In this document: positions 10,985 through 21,855 of the stretch, in pieces
Position numbering within the stretch: the first letter of the stretch is position 1
How the letters are laid out: every line of letters begins with the position of its first letter
NCBI RefSeq assembly: GCF_030247195.1
Contig: NC_080672.1
Location: forward strand, 63,332,549 to 63,396,548
From: Topomyia yanbarensis
Lineage: Eukaryota; Arthropoda; Insecta; Diptera; Culicidae
Reading direction: 5' to 3'
Length of the DNA: 64,000 nt
The notes under the pieces: generated by a model
Seen by the model: only the letters and a program-made list of their open reading frames with translations
The model's database searches: none
Told to the model about the DNA's origin: nothing
Position numbers and translations under genes: made by a program

Positions 10985-11493
10985 ACTGGATTTGATGGAT
11001 AGTTGGTATAAGTTGGATGTGGCGGCGCTAGTGTTTTAAAGTATATTCACAGAGAACAGACATCCATGATCGAACAAATATGTTAACAAAATTTGTGTAA
11101 ACTTTTAAATGAATATACGATAAAGCAATAGTGCCGCCACACCAACTTATCCCAACTATCTGTCAAATCCATTCCGGAACCGGTTCGAAATTCTGAATGG
11201 ATTCAGTATGGAATCTGGCTCAAAGGAAACAATCCATTCTGACTCAATCGGTTAAGGCATTTGAGCTAGAATCCATACTGAATCCACTAAGAGGTCCGAA
11301 CCGGTTCCAGAAAGGTTTGACTAGGTAGAGGTATAACCGCTATCAATGCAGTCAAACTCAGTAACTAAAAAATATAACGACAGTAGCGCACCTGGTTTGG
11401 ATATCCCATCTATCTTCGACGTCTGTTCTCTGTGGTATATGCATTCAAAAGTTTACACACATTTTATTAACATATTTGTTCGATCTTGGATGT
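10985..11493 (-). mobile_element. Diverged family A remnant hosting another family A
   Basis: 10985-11047 (GATGGATAGTTGG...GTATATT) and 11435-11493 (GTATATGCATTC...CTTGGATG) together form the right part of an old reverse-oriented A copy. It is split by the A element at 11048. Confidence 0.7.
11048..11434 (+). mobile_element. Family A MITE nested in family A
   Basis: CACAGAG...CTCTGTG with flanks GTATATT / GTATATG (7-bp TSD, one mismatch). Lacks part of the right internal segment near CTATCTTCGACGTCTG. More diverged than most copies. Confidence 0.8.
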
Positions 11494-12575
11494 ATCTGTT
11501 GATGTATGTTGTACCGCACATCAGCAGCAGGCTTTGAAGCATATTACGGCACATTTTCGGTGAACAATCTTTCAAACTCTTTAAAACAAAATAATGTTCC
11601 TCGTAAAGGCGAACTCATACGCCGAGTCAGGCATACAGACGAAAAACGTTTCGTTTGGTCTCGTTCAGATTTACGTAAGGCCCGTAAAAGTCCAACATAA
11701 AACAGCCCAACGTTGCAAGAGTGGAATTCTAACCATTCTCTAATCATGTCGTATAACTGAAACAGAGTGTAGCATCGAGCTTTCTTGGAATCTGGCAGCC
11801 TTTGGTCTAAAGTTGAAAATGAGATACTAACAAGCATATGTTTATGATTTCTCGTTTTTGATATGGTTAGCGTGAGCGGATGCGGATGTGTGTGCGCTCT
11901 ACTATCCTCGAATAATATAGTGGCTACCAAGGAAGGAAACAAGATTTTCCTCGCCAAAATACACCATCTTGTTCCAATTTCAATTCACTTTTCGCCGGAA
12001 TCGGCTCTCGTATTGGGAGGACTACGGAGTGCGACAGTGGGAGTGATTTTGAATTCTTCGCTCCAGCTGAGACGCTTCTTGTTTTCAGTCGGGCCCCATG
12101 ATTTGGATGTCAGAGCTTGTCAGAATTGAGACCGTGCAAGGGGTGGTGGAATTGCAAAATAAGCATTATTTACGCCACCATAAGTAGAAGTGTTCCATTT
12201 GCAGTATTTTTGGTGAAGTTTACTGTCCTTTACGACGAGGTTTGGAGTGGGATTTCAGTTTGGAAATTTGAAGCACTTATTTGACTGTGAAAATATTTTA
12301 AGGGAAAACAATTATTTACAGAGCTCAGTTTGAAAAGTAGATATTACAGCCATCACAAGCGTGCTGGGTTATGTTTGCATTATAGGTCTGGCTCAGTAAA
12401 GCCAGTTGGGACTCCGGCTGACTTCGGCAACAATTACAATGTAAAATCAATTTTTTCAGGGTCGTTATATATTTCAAATCATCTCGCACCTGTCTCAAGT
12501 ATGTTAAGTGAGGCATTCAACTCATAAAGTTGTTCAACATTATGAATATCCTTAAGCGAGACCATTTGCATTTTA
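11494..12575. other. Intergenic DNA, nothing recognised
   Basis: A 137-codon minus-strand frame (11544-11957) and overlapping plus-strand frames lack recognisable motifs. The sequence is GC-moderate and not obviously repetitive. Confidence 0.4.
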
Positions 12576-12582
12576 CTCATGC

Positions 12583-12998
12583 CACAGAGAACAGACGTCC
12601 ATCTTCAGCATTCAACTTGTGTAAAATCTCTAACGGTTTCGAAGGTAGTTTGGATATCTAAACCAGGTGCGCTACTGTCGTCATGTTTCTTGTGGCTGAG
12701 TTCGACAGAATTGACAGCGGTTATTCCTCTACCCAGTCAAACTAGTCCGGAACCGATTCGGACTTCCAGCATGAATTCCAGCTCAAATGTGTCAACCGAT
12801 AGAGTCGGAATCGGTTGTTTTCTTTGAGCTAGATTTCATGCTGAATCCATCCAGGATTTCGAACCGGTTCCGGAATCGATTTGACGGATAGTTGGGATAG
12901 GTTGGTGCGGCGGCGCTAGTGTTTTTCGTATATTAATTCAAATGTTTACACACGTTTTTTAAATATTTTTGTTCGATCATGGATGTCTGTTCTCTGTG
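12583..12998 (-). mobile_element. Family A MITE, complete
   Basis: Intact termini, with an exact 7-bp TSD CTCATGC on both sides. Confidence 0.92.
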
Positions 12999-13081
12999 CT
13001 CATGCTATTACAAAGGTATAACATCCTTTGTTCAATTATTTTCTGCAAGCTCCCCGATGAGGAGAGGATTTTTCGCGATAT

Positions 13082-13729
13082 CACAGAGAACAGAGATCCA
13101 TGATCGAACAAATAAAATAATAAAACGTGTGTAAACATTTAAGCTAATTTACGATAAAACACTAGCGTCGTCACACCAACTTATCCCATCTATCCATATA
13201 AGAACGGTTGGTTTCAAAACCGGGTGCGCTACTGTCGTCATGTTTTTTTGTGGCTGAGTTCGACTGAATTGACAGCGGTTGTTACTCTACCCCGGTCAAA
13301 CCATTCGGAATTTGATTCGGAATCGTGAATGGAGTCAGTATGGATTCCAAATCAAATGCAACAACCGATTCTGAGTCGGAATCGGTCGTTGCATTTGATT
13401 TGGAATCCATGATGACTCCATTCAGAAATCCGAACCGGTTCCGGAATGAGTTTAACTGGGACCCATTCAAACTACTCCAGAACCGATTTGGACTTCCAGT
13501 ATGAATTCCAGCTCAAATGCATCAACCGATAGAGCCGGAATCGGTTGTTTTCTTTGAACCAGATTCCATATTGAATCCATTTAGGATTTCGAACCGGTTC
13601 CGGAATGGATTTGACGGATAGTTGGGATAAGTTGATGTGGCGGCGCTGGTGTTTATCGTATATTAATTCAAATGTTTACACACGTTTTTTTTAAATATTT
13701 TGTTCGATCATGGATGTCTGTTCTCTGTG
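13082..13729. mobile_element. Chimeric family A MITE with two identical ends and nested C
   Basis: Both outer ends are the GATCGAACAAA-type end: the left reads CACAGAGAACAGAGATCC...GATCGAAC and the right is its reverse complement GTTCGATCATGG...CTCTGTG. The middle switches at about 13198-13215 through a short TAAGAACGGTTGGTTTCAAAA patch from family B. No matching TSD is present. It looks like a recombinant of two A copies and an intervening B copy. Confidence 0.7.
13291..13460. mobile_element. Family C MITE nested in family A
   Basis: CCCGGTCAAACC to GAGTTTAACTGGG with TSD AC. It landed exactly at the TCTAC / CCCATTCAAAC border of the older C-like core of the A element. Confidence 0.85.
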
Positions 13730-13866
13730 CAGAAAACTCCGTTTTCGTTAATAAAAAGAGCAACACTGCTCGGAAGATTTCGGCAGGGTGAAAATAGGCG
13801 AAAAGAAGAATGCCGAAGGAAAAATAAGAAGCCGATTGTCACGTCTTGTCTCAGGGAACTTGCTCA

Positions 13867-13926
13867 AAGAAAACAACCGTTTCCAACTCAATCGGTTGAT
13901 GCATTTGAGCTGGAATTCATTCTGAA
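13867..13926 (+). mobile_element. Family A internal fragment
   Basis: GCTCAAAGAAAACAACCG followed by GCATTTGAGCTGGAATTC matches the central hairpin of family A, with no termini. About 135 bp of unrelated DNA separates it from the A copy on the left. Confidence 0.6.
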
Positions 13927-13934
13927 TCTACCCA

Positions 13935-14092
13935 CCCACTGAGACGTCCAAAAAATTGTTTCAAAATCGTTCAACACGGGTCCAACGATGGACGTTTGTT
14001 GAACGATTATTTGGATGTTGTCCAAATTGGTCCAACGAACGTCCTTCATTGGACGATTTTGAAACCAACCGTTCTTAGAAGGTACCCGGTCA
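13935..14092 (-). mobile_element. Family B MITE
   Basis: CCCACTGAGACGTCC at the left and GTTCTTAGAAGG at the right; the terminal GGG is slightly mutated. Its right end touches the C element that follows. Confidence 0.8.
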
Positions 14093-14170
14093 AACCATTC
14101 GGAATCCTGAATGAAGTCAGTATGGATTCCAAATCAAATGCAACAACCGATTCCGACTCAGAATCGGTTC

Positions 14171-14808
14171 CCCGTGAGCAAATTTTCTGGCAGAGACCGC
14201 CCTCTAAGAACGGTTGGTTTCAAAATCGTCCAATGAAGGACGTTCGTTGGACCAATTTGGACAACATCCAAATAATCGTTCAACAAACGTCCATCGTTGG
14301 ACCCGTGTTGAACGATTTTGAAACAATTTTTTGGACGTCTCAGTGGGCGCTCTGCTAGATTTTTGTAAGTCTTGGTTTGGCAGGCCTGTCAGATTTCTGC
14401 GCGTAACCTGTCGGGTTAGTTGAGCTAGGGCGAATTCGGTTTCGCTCGCATTTTCTGGCAAATTTTGACAGGAACCGAGCTAAACTCTGGCATAACTCGG
14501 ACATAAACTGTGCAAAGATCCTGGCATTTCCTTCCTGGTAGAATTTAGCACGAATCGGGCAAAAAATCTGACAAAGATGTTACAGGAAGCGTGCACAGAT
14601 CTTGGCCGTACATTTCTGGCTGGATTCTGGATAAAAGTTAGCAGCATCGGTTGGTTTAACCGCTTCTGTCAGAAACGGTTGTTGCATTTCAGCGAATTCG
14701 TTGCCAGAATTCTTGCACAAATCGCGTAAAATGCTCGCAGAAACTCTGCCAGCATCAATTTCGCTTTGCTCTACTTTTGCTAACTTTCTGCTTGCCAAGC
14801 TGACCGGG
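14171..14808 (-). mobile_element. Family D MITE nested in C and split by B
   Basis: CCCGTGAGCAAATTTTCTGG at the left and AAGCTGACCGGG at the right. It inserted at the centre of the host C hairpin, with TT on both sides. Confidence 0.85.
14200..14347 (+). mobile_element. Family B MITE nested in D
   Basis: CCCTCTAAGAACGG to ACGTCTCAGTGGG. The TSD is CG, and removal restores GAGACCGCTCTGCTAG of family D. Confidence 0.88.
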
Positions 14809-14882
14809 TTGTTGCATTTGATTTGAAATCCATACTGACTCCATTCAGGATTCCGAATCAAATTCCGAATCTTTTGACCGGG

Positions 14883-14978
14883 CAGTAGCGTACCTGGTTT
14901 AGATATTCCAACTACCTTCGAAAACGTTAGGGATTTTTACACAAGTTGAATGCTGAAGATGGACGTCTGTTCTCTGTG
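14883..14978 (+). mobile_element. Family A right-end fragment
   Basis: CAGTAGCGTACCTGGTTTAG...GGACGTCTGTTCTCTGTG. Only the last 95 bp of an A element remain; the left part is replaced by the nested C/D/B block. Confidence 0.8.
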
Positions 14979-15411
14979 GAGAATACCTCAAGCAACTCAA
15001 AAGTCCTTATTGCACGGAAGACCTCGACTGAGTCGAATCTCTCGTTTTGTTTTTGACAGCATTAATAAGTGTGAAAGCAACACCAAACTCAAAAGTACCT
15101 AAATATAAGTTAAAAGAACTTGCTTTTTGCGTTGCTTATATTCCGTGTAGAATCAAATCCAATATAGTCTACAAAAACGCAAACAGTTGCCCACCGAGAA
15201 GCCATTACTCGAACTGCAACGTATTTCCAAACTGCATTTAGTTTCTCAAAACGAACAGTCAGCCCCATAAACGAAGAGGGAAATACAGGGTATAAAATCG
15301 TAATTGGGTAGTTTTACGTGCAAACTGGACCATGAGCGCCAATAGTTTGACAGCACGGCCTGAATAACCCCAAACCACCAGTAGGCGATGAAGCGAAGTG
15401 CTCTCTGCTGA
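14979..15411. other. Unique DNA, nothing recognised
   Basis: Short frames only, no repeats identified. Confidence 0.4.
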
Positions 15412-15418
15412 GCTAGAG

Positions 15419-15835
15419 CACAGAGAACAGACATCCATGATCGAACAAAAATATTTAAAAAACGTGTGTAAACATTTGAATTAATGTACGATAAACACTA
15501 GCGCCGCCACACCAACCTATCCCAACTATCCGTCCAATCGATTCCGGAACCGGTTCGAAATCCTGGATGGATTCAGCATGGAATCTAGCTCAAAGAAAAC
15601 AACCGATTTCGACTCTATCGGTTGACGCATTTGAGCTGGAATTCATGCTGGAAGTCCGAATCGGTTCCAGAGTAGTTTGACTGGGTAGAGGAATAACCGC
15701 TGTCAATTCTGTCGCACTCAGCTACAAAAAAACATGACGACAGTAGCGCACCTGGTTTAGATATCCAAACTACCTTCGAAACCGTTAGAGATTTTACACA
15801 AGTTGAATACTGAAGATGGACGTCTGTTCTCTGTG
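15419..15835 (+). mobile_element. Family A MITE, complete
   Basis: Intact termini and exact 7-bp TSD GCTAGAG on both sides. Confidence 0.92.
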
Positions 15836-15842
15836 GCTAGAG

Positions 15843-16630
15843 TGTCTCACATGCATAAGTTGAGTAGACCGACACCCAATAATAATCGTTTTTTTTTTTT
15901 GTTACTTATTTTACAAATTGTAGAATTACAAAAGTCCCGTGACTCAGCTAATAATAACATAAATAACAAAGTTCTTTTAAATCTATTCACTTGTCCTATT
16001 CCGCTCTTCATGAAGCGCTGTTAGTCCTACCCGTAGTACAAGCCACCAGTTGCCCAAGAAATGCTAAACATTATTTTTATGATTATTACCAGCCTTAATT
16101 ACAACCCGCCAAATCATTTCCTCCGATCCACGTCTTGGTGGAAAAAGGTGGCACTAGGCTACAGGTCTTCATCGCTTTACCCCCACGTCGCAATCGTTAC
16201 GAGCGAAAAGAAAAGCGCGAACTTTCATGTTACCGTCTCGCATGCCGTCAACTGCAAGGGGTAAAATATTTAAATGAAAAGCAATATTATCATACAAAAT
16301 AGTGTGTAATATTGTGAACACCGACGGGTTAGCATCGACGTTAACTTCCATTGAAGACTAGGTACTCTCTGCGGACGAGCCGGTTTTCGATTTACGGAAA
16401 GTCTCGACGAGTAAATAAGCATTTCCGAGGCTTTCTTTCAGTTTGCAGGTTATAAACGTGAGCAGGATACCCCTATTGAACGCTGACTAGCAACATCAGA
16501 CGCAGGTGGCGCTGCTCGGTGAATGACTTTTGCCCATCACGCACGGCTCTGACAGGTGACACAACTATCAGGTAGCAGGCAGCGACGCCCGGCCGACGGA
16601 TGCTAATGATGGAAAATTGCGATAAGGCTT
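15843..16630. other. Intergenic DNA, nothing recognised
   Basis: Includes a T13 run near 15890. No gene, hairpin or terminal repeat was convincing. Confidence 0.4.
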
Positions 16631-16639
16631 CACTGCTCG

Positions 16640-16977
16640 GCAAAACTCTCCACCAATCATATTCGGCCCGAGCTGCGTGTCGCGGTTGGCTTTTGATGTG
16701 GCCTAGGTACCTACCTATACGGCGAAGCCTGTACGTGAACGATGCACGGGCTGGAAAGCGAGCTGCATCATGTCGTCGTCAGACTGTACGAGTTCACCGG
16801 TGTGGTGACGATATGGAAAATACCTTTTTGCATTGCGGATCTGCGCTTAGCGTAAACGCACTTTCGTCACTAGCCGAGGACGTTGGGAAATGTTGCAGTG
16901 AAGAGACTATTACTCGGTTAGTTTCTAGGAAACGTGCTAATTACCAGTGCTGCGTCGGGACACGGGCGGCAATTTGA
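16640..16977 (+). pseudogene. Possible LINE ORF2 C-terminal fragment (R1/Jockey-like)
   Basis: The open frame contains RVHRCGDDMENTFLHC followed by LAEDVGKCCSEETITRLV. This resembles the zinc-knuckle end of R1/Jockey-type LINE polyproteins, where a Cys-rich segment with DxxEHxFxxC precedes a short helical tail with a PENxVxxMxxSEExW-like word. The reverse transcriptase itself is not present, so at best this is a 5'-truncated, decayed copy. The match is by eye and the fragment is short. Confidence 0.4.
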
Positions 16978-16979
16978 AA

Positions 16980-18740
16980 GGCATCACATGGATGAAGTCC
17001 TTCATGATGGCGTTTAAAAACACACGCAGTTGTGCAAGTGGATTAGCACGCATCAAAGTTCGCATAAATTATTTTTTTATATCGGATACACAACGTTTAA
17101 TTTCTGCTTATTTAAAATTTACGATAACGATTTTTATGCACTGGAATGAAAACTATCTATCTCTATCGGATGATATTGCCTCATGCATTAGTTGGGTGTG
17201 AATCAGTTTTAACAATTAACCGCCATAGTGAATTTTGTGTAGCCTCGATTTGAAAACCGACCGCACCTGTCCCTTTCGATCCAAGTGGGTCACGGGGACT
17301 GACATTTCTATCGAATGAACTATTTTTCGAATCCATACCAATAAGCGAACGAAGCCCGGAAAAGCAGGCCGGCTTTCAGTTAAATAATCCCGGGGCCGCC
17401 TTGTGGCCTACTAACTTATAAGGAGCAGCACGACCACCCAGCACGCGCGAATAGTGGGTTCGGTTTGTGGGCTAATTGAAATGTTGTTCATTTATTGATG
17501 AAAAGTGCCCGTCTACGCGTGTAGCTCCCGCGTCGTGTTTCGCGGCTAATCATGATGGGAAAGTCAAACCAGCGCAACAAAACGAAAGGGCTTTTGTGTA
17601 ATGGATCACGAATAACTGAATGGGCGTCAGCTTATCACGATCAATTGGGCACATACTCATGATTGAAAAGCGAACCATTCGAACGAGGAAAGTGGTCAAT
17701 TAGAAACAAGGGAGCCGGTTCGAGTGCCTCCAGTTTCTGAGCAGGTGAATGTGAAACTGATCAAAGCTTATTCATTAGTGTGCTTCTGCTCGTCATTCAA
17801 TGCGACTTTACCTTTGCAATTAATCTTGATTCAAGTGGATTCTCTTGCGACGTCCATCTCTCACAGAACACACAAGCGGTATAATTCCAGGTAGGGAAGA
17901 GTGCTTTGATGATCTGCAAAATGCTTGAAATTAGCATTCCTTTCACACGTCCGACAGAGTAGGCTACTCGGCTAGAGTCGAAACATCCCACAAGATACAC
18001 ACAAACATTCATCCACTGTAGCTACTTCTCGTTGTAATTCACCACTCCTCAGGAAGCTTTTATTTATAGCCATTGGGCCGTAACGCACAAAGTAGCCTAA
18101 TAAATAAACACAACACATCTCACAGAGCGACACATTCGACCGTGTCCTGTGCTGACTGAGCACACCCTGGAAGTGTTCTGGTCGGAAAGTTCTGGCTCAT
18201 GTTCCGTTGAAGAGTAGGTACGTGTAATCCCAGACCACATGAATAAAGCATTCACAATAATAGCAATAATCATAATCCTTCTCTATCTCGTCCAGTTCCA
18301 GAAGCTCACCCGTATAGAATGATTTTCTCCGAAGAACTGCTCTTAGGTTTGAATTGGAAGTACTTCATCCGGGATGGACGACACGGGAATAACATTCATT
18401 TATTTACATTTGTGTTGACTTTTTGCTCGATATAATGCAAAGAGAAGTAAAAAAAACACAACTGGGACATACTAGGTACCTGTTTCTTTGACAATATGAA
18501 AAAATCATTTAATAGACATTTGTTCTATGCAGCATACATGTTAAAAAGTAACTCTTCGCGGTTCATCAATTCTTATCCAGCTTTGTACGTGCCATAATGG
18601 CAATCAATATTATTGTTCACGCGTACAAGTAACTGGGAAAAAGACATTCAATTAGCTTTCTGAAAGTTAAAGAAGCACAAAACTTAGTTGGTCTCCGTCG
18701 ATGTAGGAATCCTTGTTCTTCTCGGATGGTGATGAAATAT
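16980..18740. other. Long intergenic stretch, nothing recognised
   Basis: No convincing exon, tRNA or terminal repeat. Base composition is even and the sequence appears single-copy within the window, so it may be the least transposon-affected DNA here. Confidence 0.4.
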
Positions 18741-18749
18741 TAGCGCGGA

Positions 18750-18960
18750 TGGGTTGCACGCAGTGTCTTAAACGATTTGACAGCGGATTCCCACAGTCCA
18801 CCGAAGTTTGGTGAGCGCGCTGGAAGTCACCGGAACTCAATTCTGTCGTATGCCGTTCTGGAACTGTAGGATATGAAACAGTTAGCGAAGTTCATCGCGC
18901 TCTGGTTTTTCATCAACGAAATTCTTTGCGTTATCACCTCGGGTTTTCCACAGCGAGCCG
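18750..18960 (-). pseudogene. BEL/Pao retrotransposon integrase fragment
   Basis: Read on the minus strand, one frame gives GDNAKNFV (integrase SDNxxNFxGA motif) and, after a stop and a frame change, SPNFGGLWESAVKSFK. That matches the PHFGGLWEAAVKS signature at the end of the BEL/Pao integrase core. The fragment has internal stops and is cut at its 3' edge by DNA leading to a family D element (18975). No LTR is seen nearby, so this is an old internal relic. Confidence 0.72.
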
Positions 18961-18974
18961 AAAAGTGCTTCAAC

Positions 18975-19426
18975 CCCAGTGAGCAAATTTTCTGGCAGAG
19001 ACCGCTCTGCTAGATTTCTGTAAGTCTTGGTTTGGCAGCCCTGTCAGATTTCTGCGCGTATCCTGTCGAGTTATTTGAGCTAGGGCGAACTCGGTTTCGC
19101 TCGCGTTTTCTGGCATAACTCGGACATAAACAGTGCAAAGATCCTGGCAATTACTACCTGGTAAAATTTAGCACGAATCGAGCAAAACATCTGACAAAGA
19201 TGTGGCAGGAAGCGTGCAGAGATCTTGTCCGTACATTTCTGGCTGGATTCTGGATAAAAGTGAGCAGCATCGGTTGGTTTAACCGCTACTGTCAGAAACG
19301 GTTGTTGCATTTGAGCAAATCCGTTGCGAGAATTCTCGCATAAATCGCGCAAAATGCTCGCAGAAACTCTGCCAGCATCAATTTCGCTTTGTCAACTTTT
19401 GCTAACTGCTTGCCACGCTGACCGGG
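18975..19426 (-). mobile_element. Family D MITE
   Basis: CCCAGTGAGCAAATTTTCTG to CACGCTGACCGGG. Somewhat internally deleted compared with the copy at 8591: the GTTTTCTGGCA / TAACTCGG part is shortened. Confidence 0.82.
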
Positions 19427-19428
19427 GA

Positions 19429-19578
19429 ACCTTCTAAGAACGGTTGATTTCAAAATCGTCTTATGAAGGACGTTCGTTGGTCCAATGTTGGACGACGTCC
19501 AAATAACCGTTCAACAAACGTCTATAGTTGGACCCGTGTTGAACGATTTTGACACATTTTTTTGGACGTCTCAGTGGG
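19429..19578 (+). mobile_element. Family B MITE
   Basis: CCTTCTAAGAACGG to ACGTCTCAGTGGG, followed by a 9-bp echo TTCTCAGTGGG. It abuts the D element with only a couple of bases between. Confidence 0.78.
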
Positions 19579-19626
19579 TTCTCAGTGGGTATTCCCTGTG
19601 GCAACAACCGATTCAAAAATCGCCCG

Positions 19627-19722
19627 CCCAGTAAAGTTCAGCCGGAATTGAACTGGAATTCTGGCTGGTTTCAGCTCGTATTCCGGCTCCAGTGACACAA
19701 CCGATTCTAACTTGAATCGGCA
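19627..19722. mobile_element. Family E MITE, left half
   Basis: CCCAGTAAAGTTCAGCC to the central ACCGATTCTAACTTGAATCGG hairpin. The right arm is missing, replaced by family D sequence. Confidence 0.7.
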
Positions 19723-19734
19723 GACCGGACAGTC

Positions 19735-20104
19735 ACCGTGTCAAGCAGAAAGTTAGCAAAAGTTGAGCAAAGCGAAATTGATGCTGGCAGAGTGTCCGCG
19801 AGCATTTTGCGCGAGATTTCTGGCAACGAATTCGCTCAAATGCAACAACCGTTTCTGACAGAAGCGGTTAAACCAACCGATTCTGCTCACTTTTATCCAG
19901 AATCCAGCCAGGAATGTACGGCCAAGATCTCTGTACGCTTGCTGCCACATCTTTGTCAGATGTTTTGCTCGATTCGTGCTAAATTCTACCAGGTAGGAAT
20001 TGCCAGGATCTTTGCACAGTTTATGTCCGAGTTATGCTAGAGTTTTGCTCGGTTCCTGTCAAAATTTGCCAGAAAACGAGCGAAACCGAGTTCGCCCTAG
20101 CTCA
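19735..20104 (+). mobile_element. Family D MITE, right end truncated
   Basis: Starts near CACCGTGTCAAGCAGAAAG (mutated CGTGGCAAGC) and ends at CGCCCTAGCTCAAC, where it meets unrelated sequence. The final 90 bp of the element are absent. Confidence 0.78.
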
Positions 20105-20550
20105 ACCCCAGTCAAAAAGAGCAAGTTGCTGGCTATCGGGGGGCTATTTGCAAACTCGGATGCGCTAATTGCCCTACAATTTGCCAGCAATTAGGGGGCT
20201 ATTTTATATGCAACATTTGGGCGATTTGCCGCCGTCATTTTTTGAAGTAGAATACTTCTAACGTTTCAATATGGGGTCCCGTTTCAAAAATTTCAATTGA
20301 GAAATTTTCCCAGATTTGAAATGCGAATATCTTCCGTTCTACTGGACGAAATCGCAATATTTTTGCACTATCTGATCGGAAATTTGTGCACGTATTTCGT
20401 ATTAAATTTCGGAATTACTACGACTACCATAAATAAACCAAAACAAGGATTTTCAGAAAACAGCGAGGAAAATGCGCAATTTGCCAGCATATCCCACGCA
20501 GAGCCGTCAAAAAGGAGCATGTAAGCGTTTCATTACATACGGGAATGTTA
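20105..20550. other. Diverged spacer related to the histone-cluster flanks
   Basis: No gene. AACGTTTCAATATGGGGTCC at about 20257-20278 resembles AACGTTTCGATATAGGTGC at about 22050 and 23570, which lie in the spacer of the decayed histone units. This may therefore be a third, older copy of that spacer. Confidence 0.45.
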
Positions 20551-20552
20551 TA

Positions 20553-20875
20553 TAGGGTGATGAGCCTATTTTCACCATACTAAGCAAGGTGCCTCACTAA
20601 TTCGGTAATTTCTTGCCTTACAATCAATGGAATGCGTAAAAATTGGCATCAACCGCTTTGCTTCGTTGTTAAGAACCAATATAATAACACAAATGCGTTG
20701 AAAACAGTAAAATTCTCGTGTTTGAGCACAATGAATACTCGAATCGAGTGCCCCTATTGTTGCGCTACCATTTGACTCAATGCGTCGAACAAAGATGGCA
20801 GACACTGCTCTAACCAACGGCTTCAAATGGGTAGGGTGATAATAGAAACATGGCGCAAATAGGCTCATCACCCTA
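20553..20875. mobile_element. MITE with TAGGGTGATGAGCC termini
   Basis: The terminal inverted repeats TAGGGTGATGAGCCTATTT match 19 of 19 between left end and complemented right end. TA flanks both sides, suggesting a TA or TATA target. Length is about 323 bp with no coding capacity. It lies just before the H4 pseudogene and may have displaced its 5' end. Confidence 0.78.
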
Positions 20876-20980
20876 TACAGATCACGCGAGCTTGTTTTGT
20901 ATCAGTGGGTGCTCGCTTACCACACGAGCAACATGCTCGTCCGGACGGTACAATGAGCGGTATCATGCTTGCGTTCCCGT

Positions 20981-21227
20981 ACCAAGCGTCATCGCAAGGT
21001 TCTTCGTGATAAAATGCAGGGAATCACCAAATCCGCCATTCGGCGTCTGGCTCGTCGTGGTGGTGTAAAATGCATCTTCGATTTAATCTACGAATGATGA
21101 TGGTGTGCAAGAAAATATCATCAGAGATGCCGTGACCTACACTGAACACGCCAAGCGCAAAACGGCAATGAATGTCGTCTATACTCTGAAGCGACAGGGA
21201 CGCACTTTGTATGGATTTGAAAGTTGA
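20981..21227 (+). pseudogene. H4: Histone H4 pseudogene
   Basis: Translation from 20981 gives [17 protein letters not shown] followed by [13 protein letters not shown], which is histone H4 from about residue 17 onward. After LIYE there are two in-frame stops and a deletion. The frame then resumes as [33 protein letters not shown] and a stop. The N-terminal tail codons and start are missing or unrecognisable upstream. A histone stem-loop follows 25 bp after the stop. The level of decay (two stops, one deletion, lost start) makes it non-functional. It sits in a run of histone remnants. Confidence 0.93.
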
Positions 21228-21251
21228 AAAGGTAGAACTCACTTGTATCAT

Positions 21252-21267
21252 TACCCTTTTCAGGGCC
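21252..21267 (+). promoter_or_regulatory. Histone mRNA 3' stem-loop (H4 relic)
   Basis: ACCCTTTTCAGGGCC is the metazoan histone stem-loop with the UUUC loop; the two outer stem pairs are mutated. The purine-rich CAAAGAATAAG about 18 bp downstream matches the histone downstream element. Confidence 0.8.
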
Positions 21268-21650
21268 ACCAAAATCATTTCAAAGAATAAGTTTGCATTT
21301 TCTGTTTTATGGACTGTTTCTCCATGGAGAGCAATTTATGTTAAACCTTAAATTATGATTTATTTCAGTACGCAAATTGCAAATATGGTCAGAAACAAAC
21401 TGGAGTGAAGTGGAAAACATTTTTACTAGGCGCATTCAAAAAAGGTTTCAATTCTCAAACATTTTACCAAGGTGCCGTATTACATTACTCTCTTTACCCT
21501 GAGTGTTCGATAATCTCCGTATTGGAAACACAATTTCAATTTTGTTCTTTATCAAAAATATGTGGTCGGCCAACAAAGGTGTGGAGCTACGAAGAACACA
21601 TATTGGGGAAAACACAAAAAAGGACGAGCTTACTTTGTGTTGTAGTCAGG

Positions 21651-21735
21651 TATAAAAACTCAGCATGCTGTTGCTCACGTTCAGTTCGTTTCCAGCATCA
21701 GCATACAGCAGTTCGTTTGCAACATCGCCCGCAAA
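21651..21735 (+). promoter_or_regulatory. Relic H2B-type promoter and 5' UTR
   Basis: TATAAAA at 21651-21657, then a TCAGT-type initiator inside GTTCAGTTCGTTTCCAGC about 27 bp later. The second unit has the same arrangement (TATAAAA at 23139). In both, the 5' UTR runs directly into a late H2B codon. Confidence 0.65.
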
Positions 21736-21822
21736 ATTCAAACCGCCGTCCGTTTGCTGCTGTCAGAAGAGTTGGCCAAGTACGCCGTCTTCGATGGCAC
21801 CAAAACTGTTACCAAATTTCGA
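21736..21822 (+). pseudogene. H2B: Histone H2B C-terminal remnant, copy 1
   Basis: The frame [20 protein letters not shown] then GTKTVTKF is the C-terminal helix region of H2B (canonical [34 protein letters not shown]). The upstream two thirds of H2B are absent, and the promoter-like TATA and leader sit directly before codon about 90. The final YTSSK is lost here, so the frame reads on for over 100 codons into the spacer. The histone stem-loop GGCCCTTTTCAAGGCC at 21840 has one stem change. Confidence 0.9.
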
Positions 21823-21839
21823 ACACTGCCCAAACAAAA

Positions 21840-21855
21840 GGCCCTTTTCAAGGCC
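21840..21855 (+). promoter_or_regulatory. Histone 3' stem-loop, H2B copy 1
   Basis: GGCCCTTTTCAAGGCC: the UUUC loop is kept and one stem pair is altered. ACAAAGAATG downstream resembles the histone downstream element. Confidence 0.75.

Larger units (their letters stand above)
14095..14882. mobile_element. Family C MITE, outermost layer of a three-level nest
   Basis: The left half 14095-14170 (CCCGGTCAAACC...AATCGGTT) and right half 14809-14882 (TTGTTGCATTTG...TTTTGACCGGG) reconstitute one C element when the D insertion is removed. Confidence 0.85.

Noticed and set aside
11544..11957. 137-codon minus-strand frame
   Set aside because: No recognisable motif, competing frames on the other strand, and no splice or promoter context.
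20572..20871. 99-codon minus-strand frame
   Set aside because: It lies within the TAGGGTGATGAG MITE.
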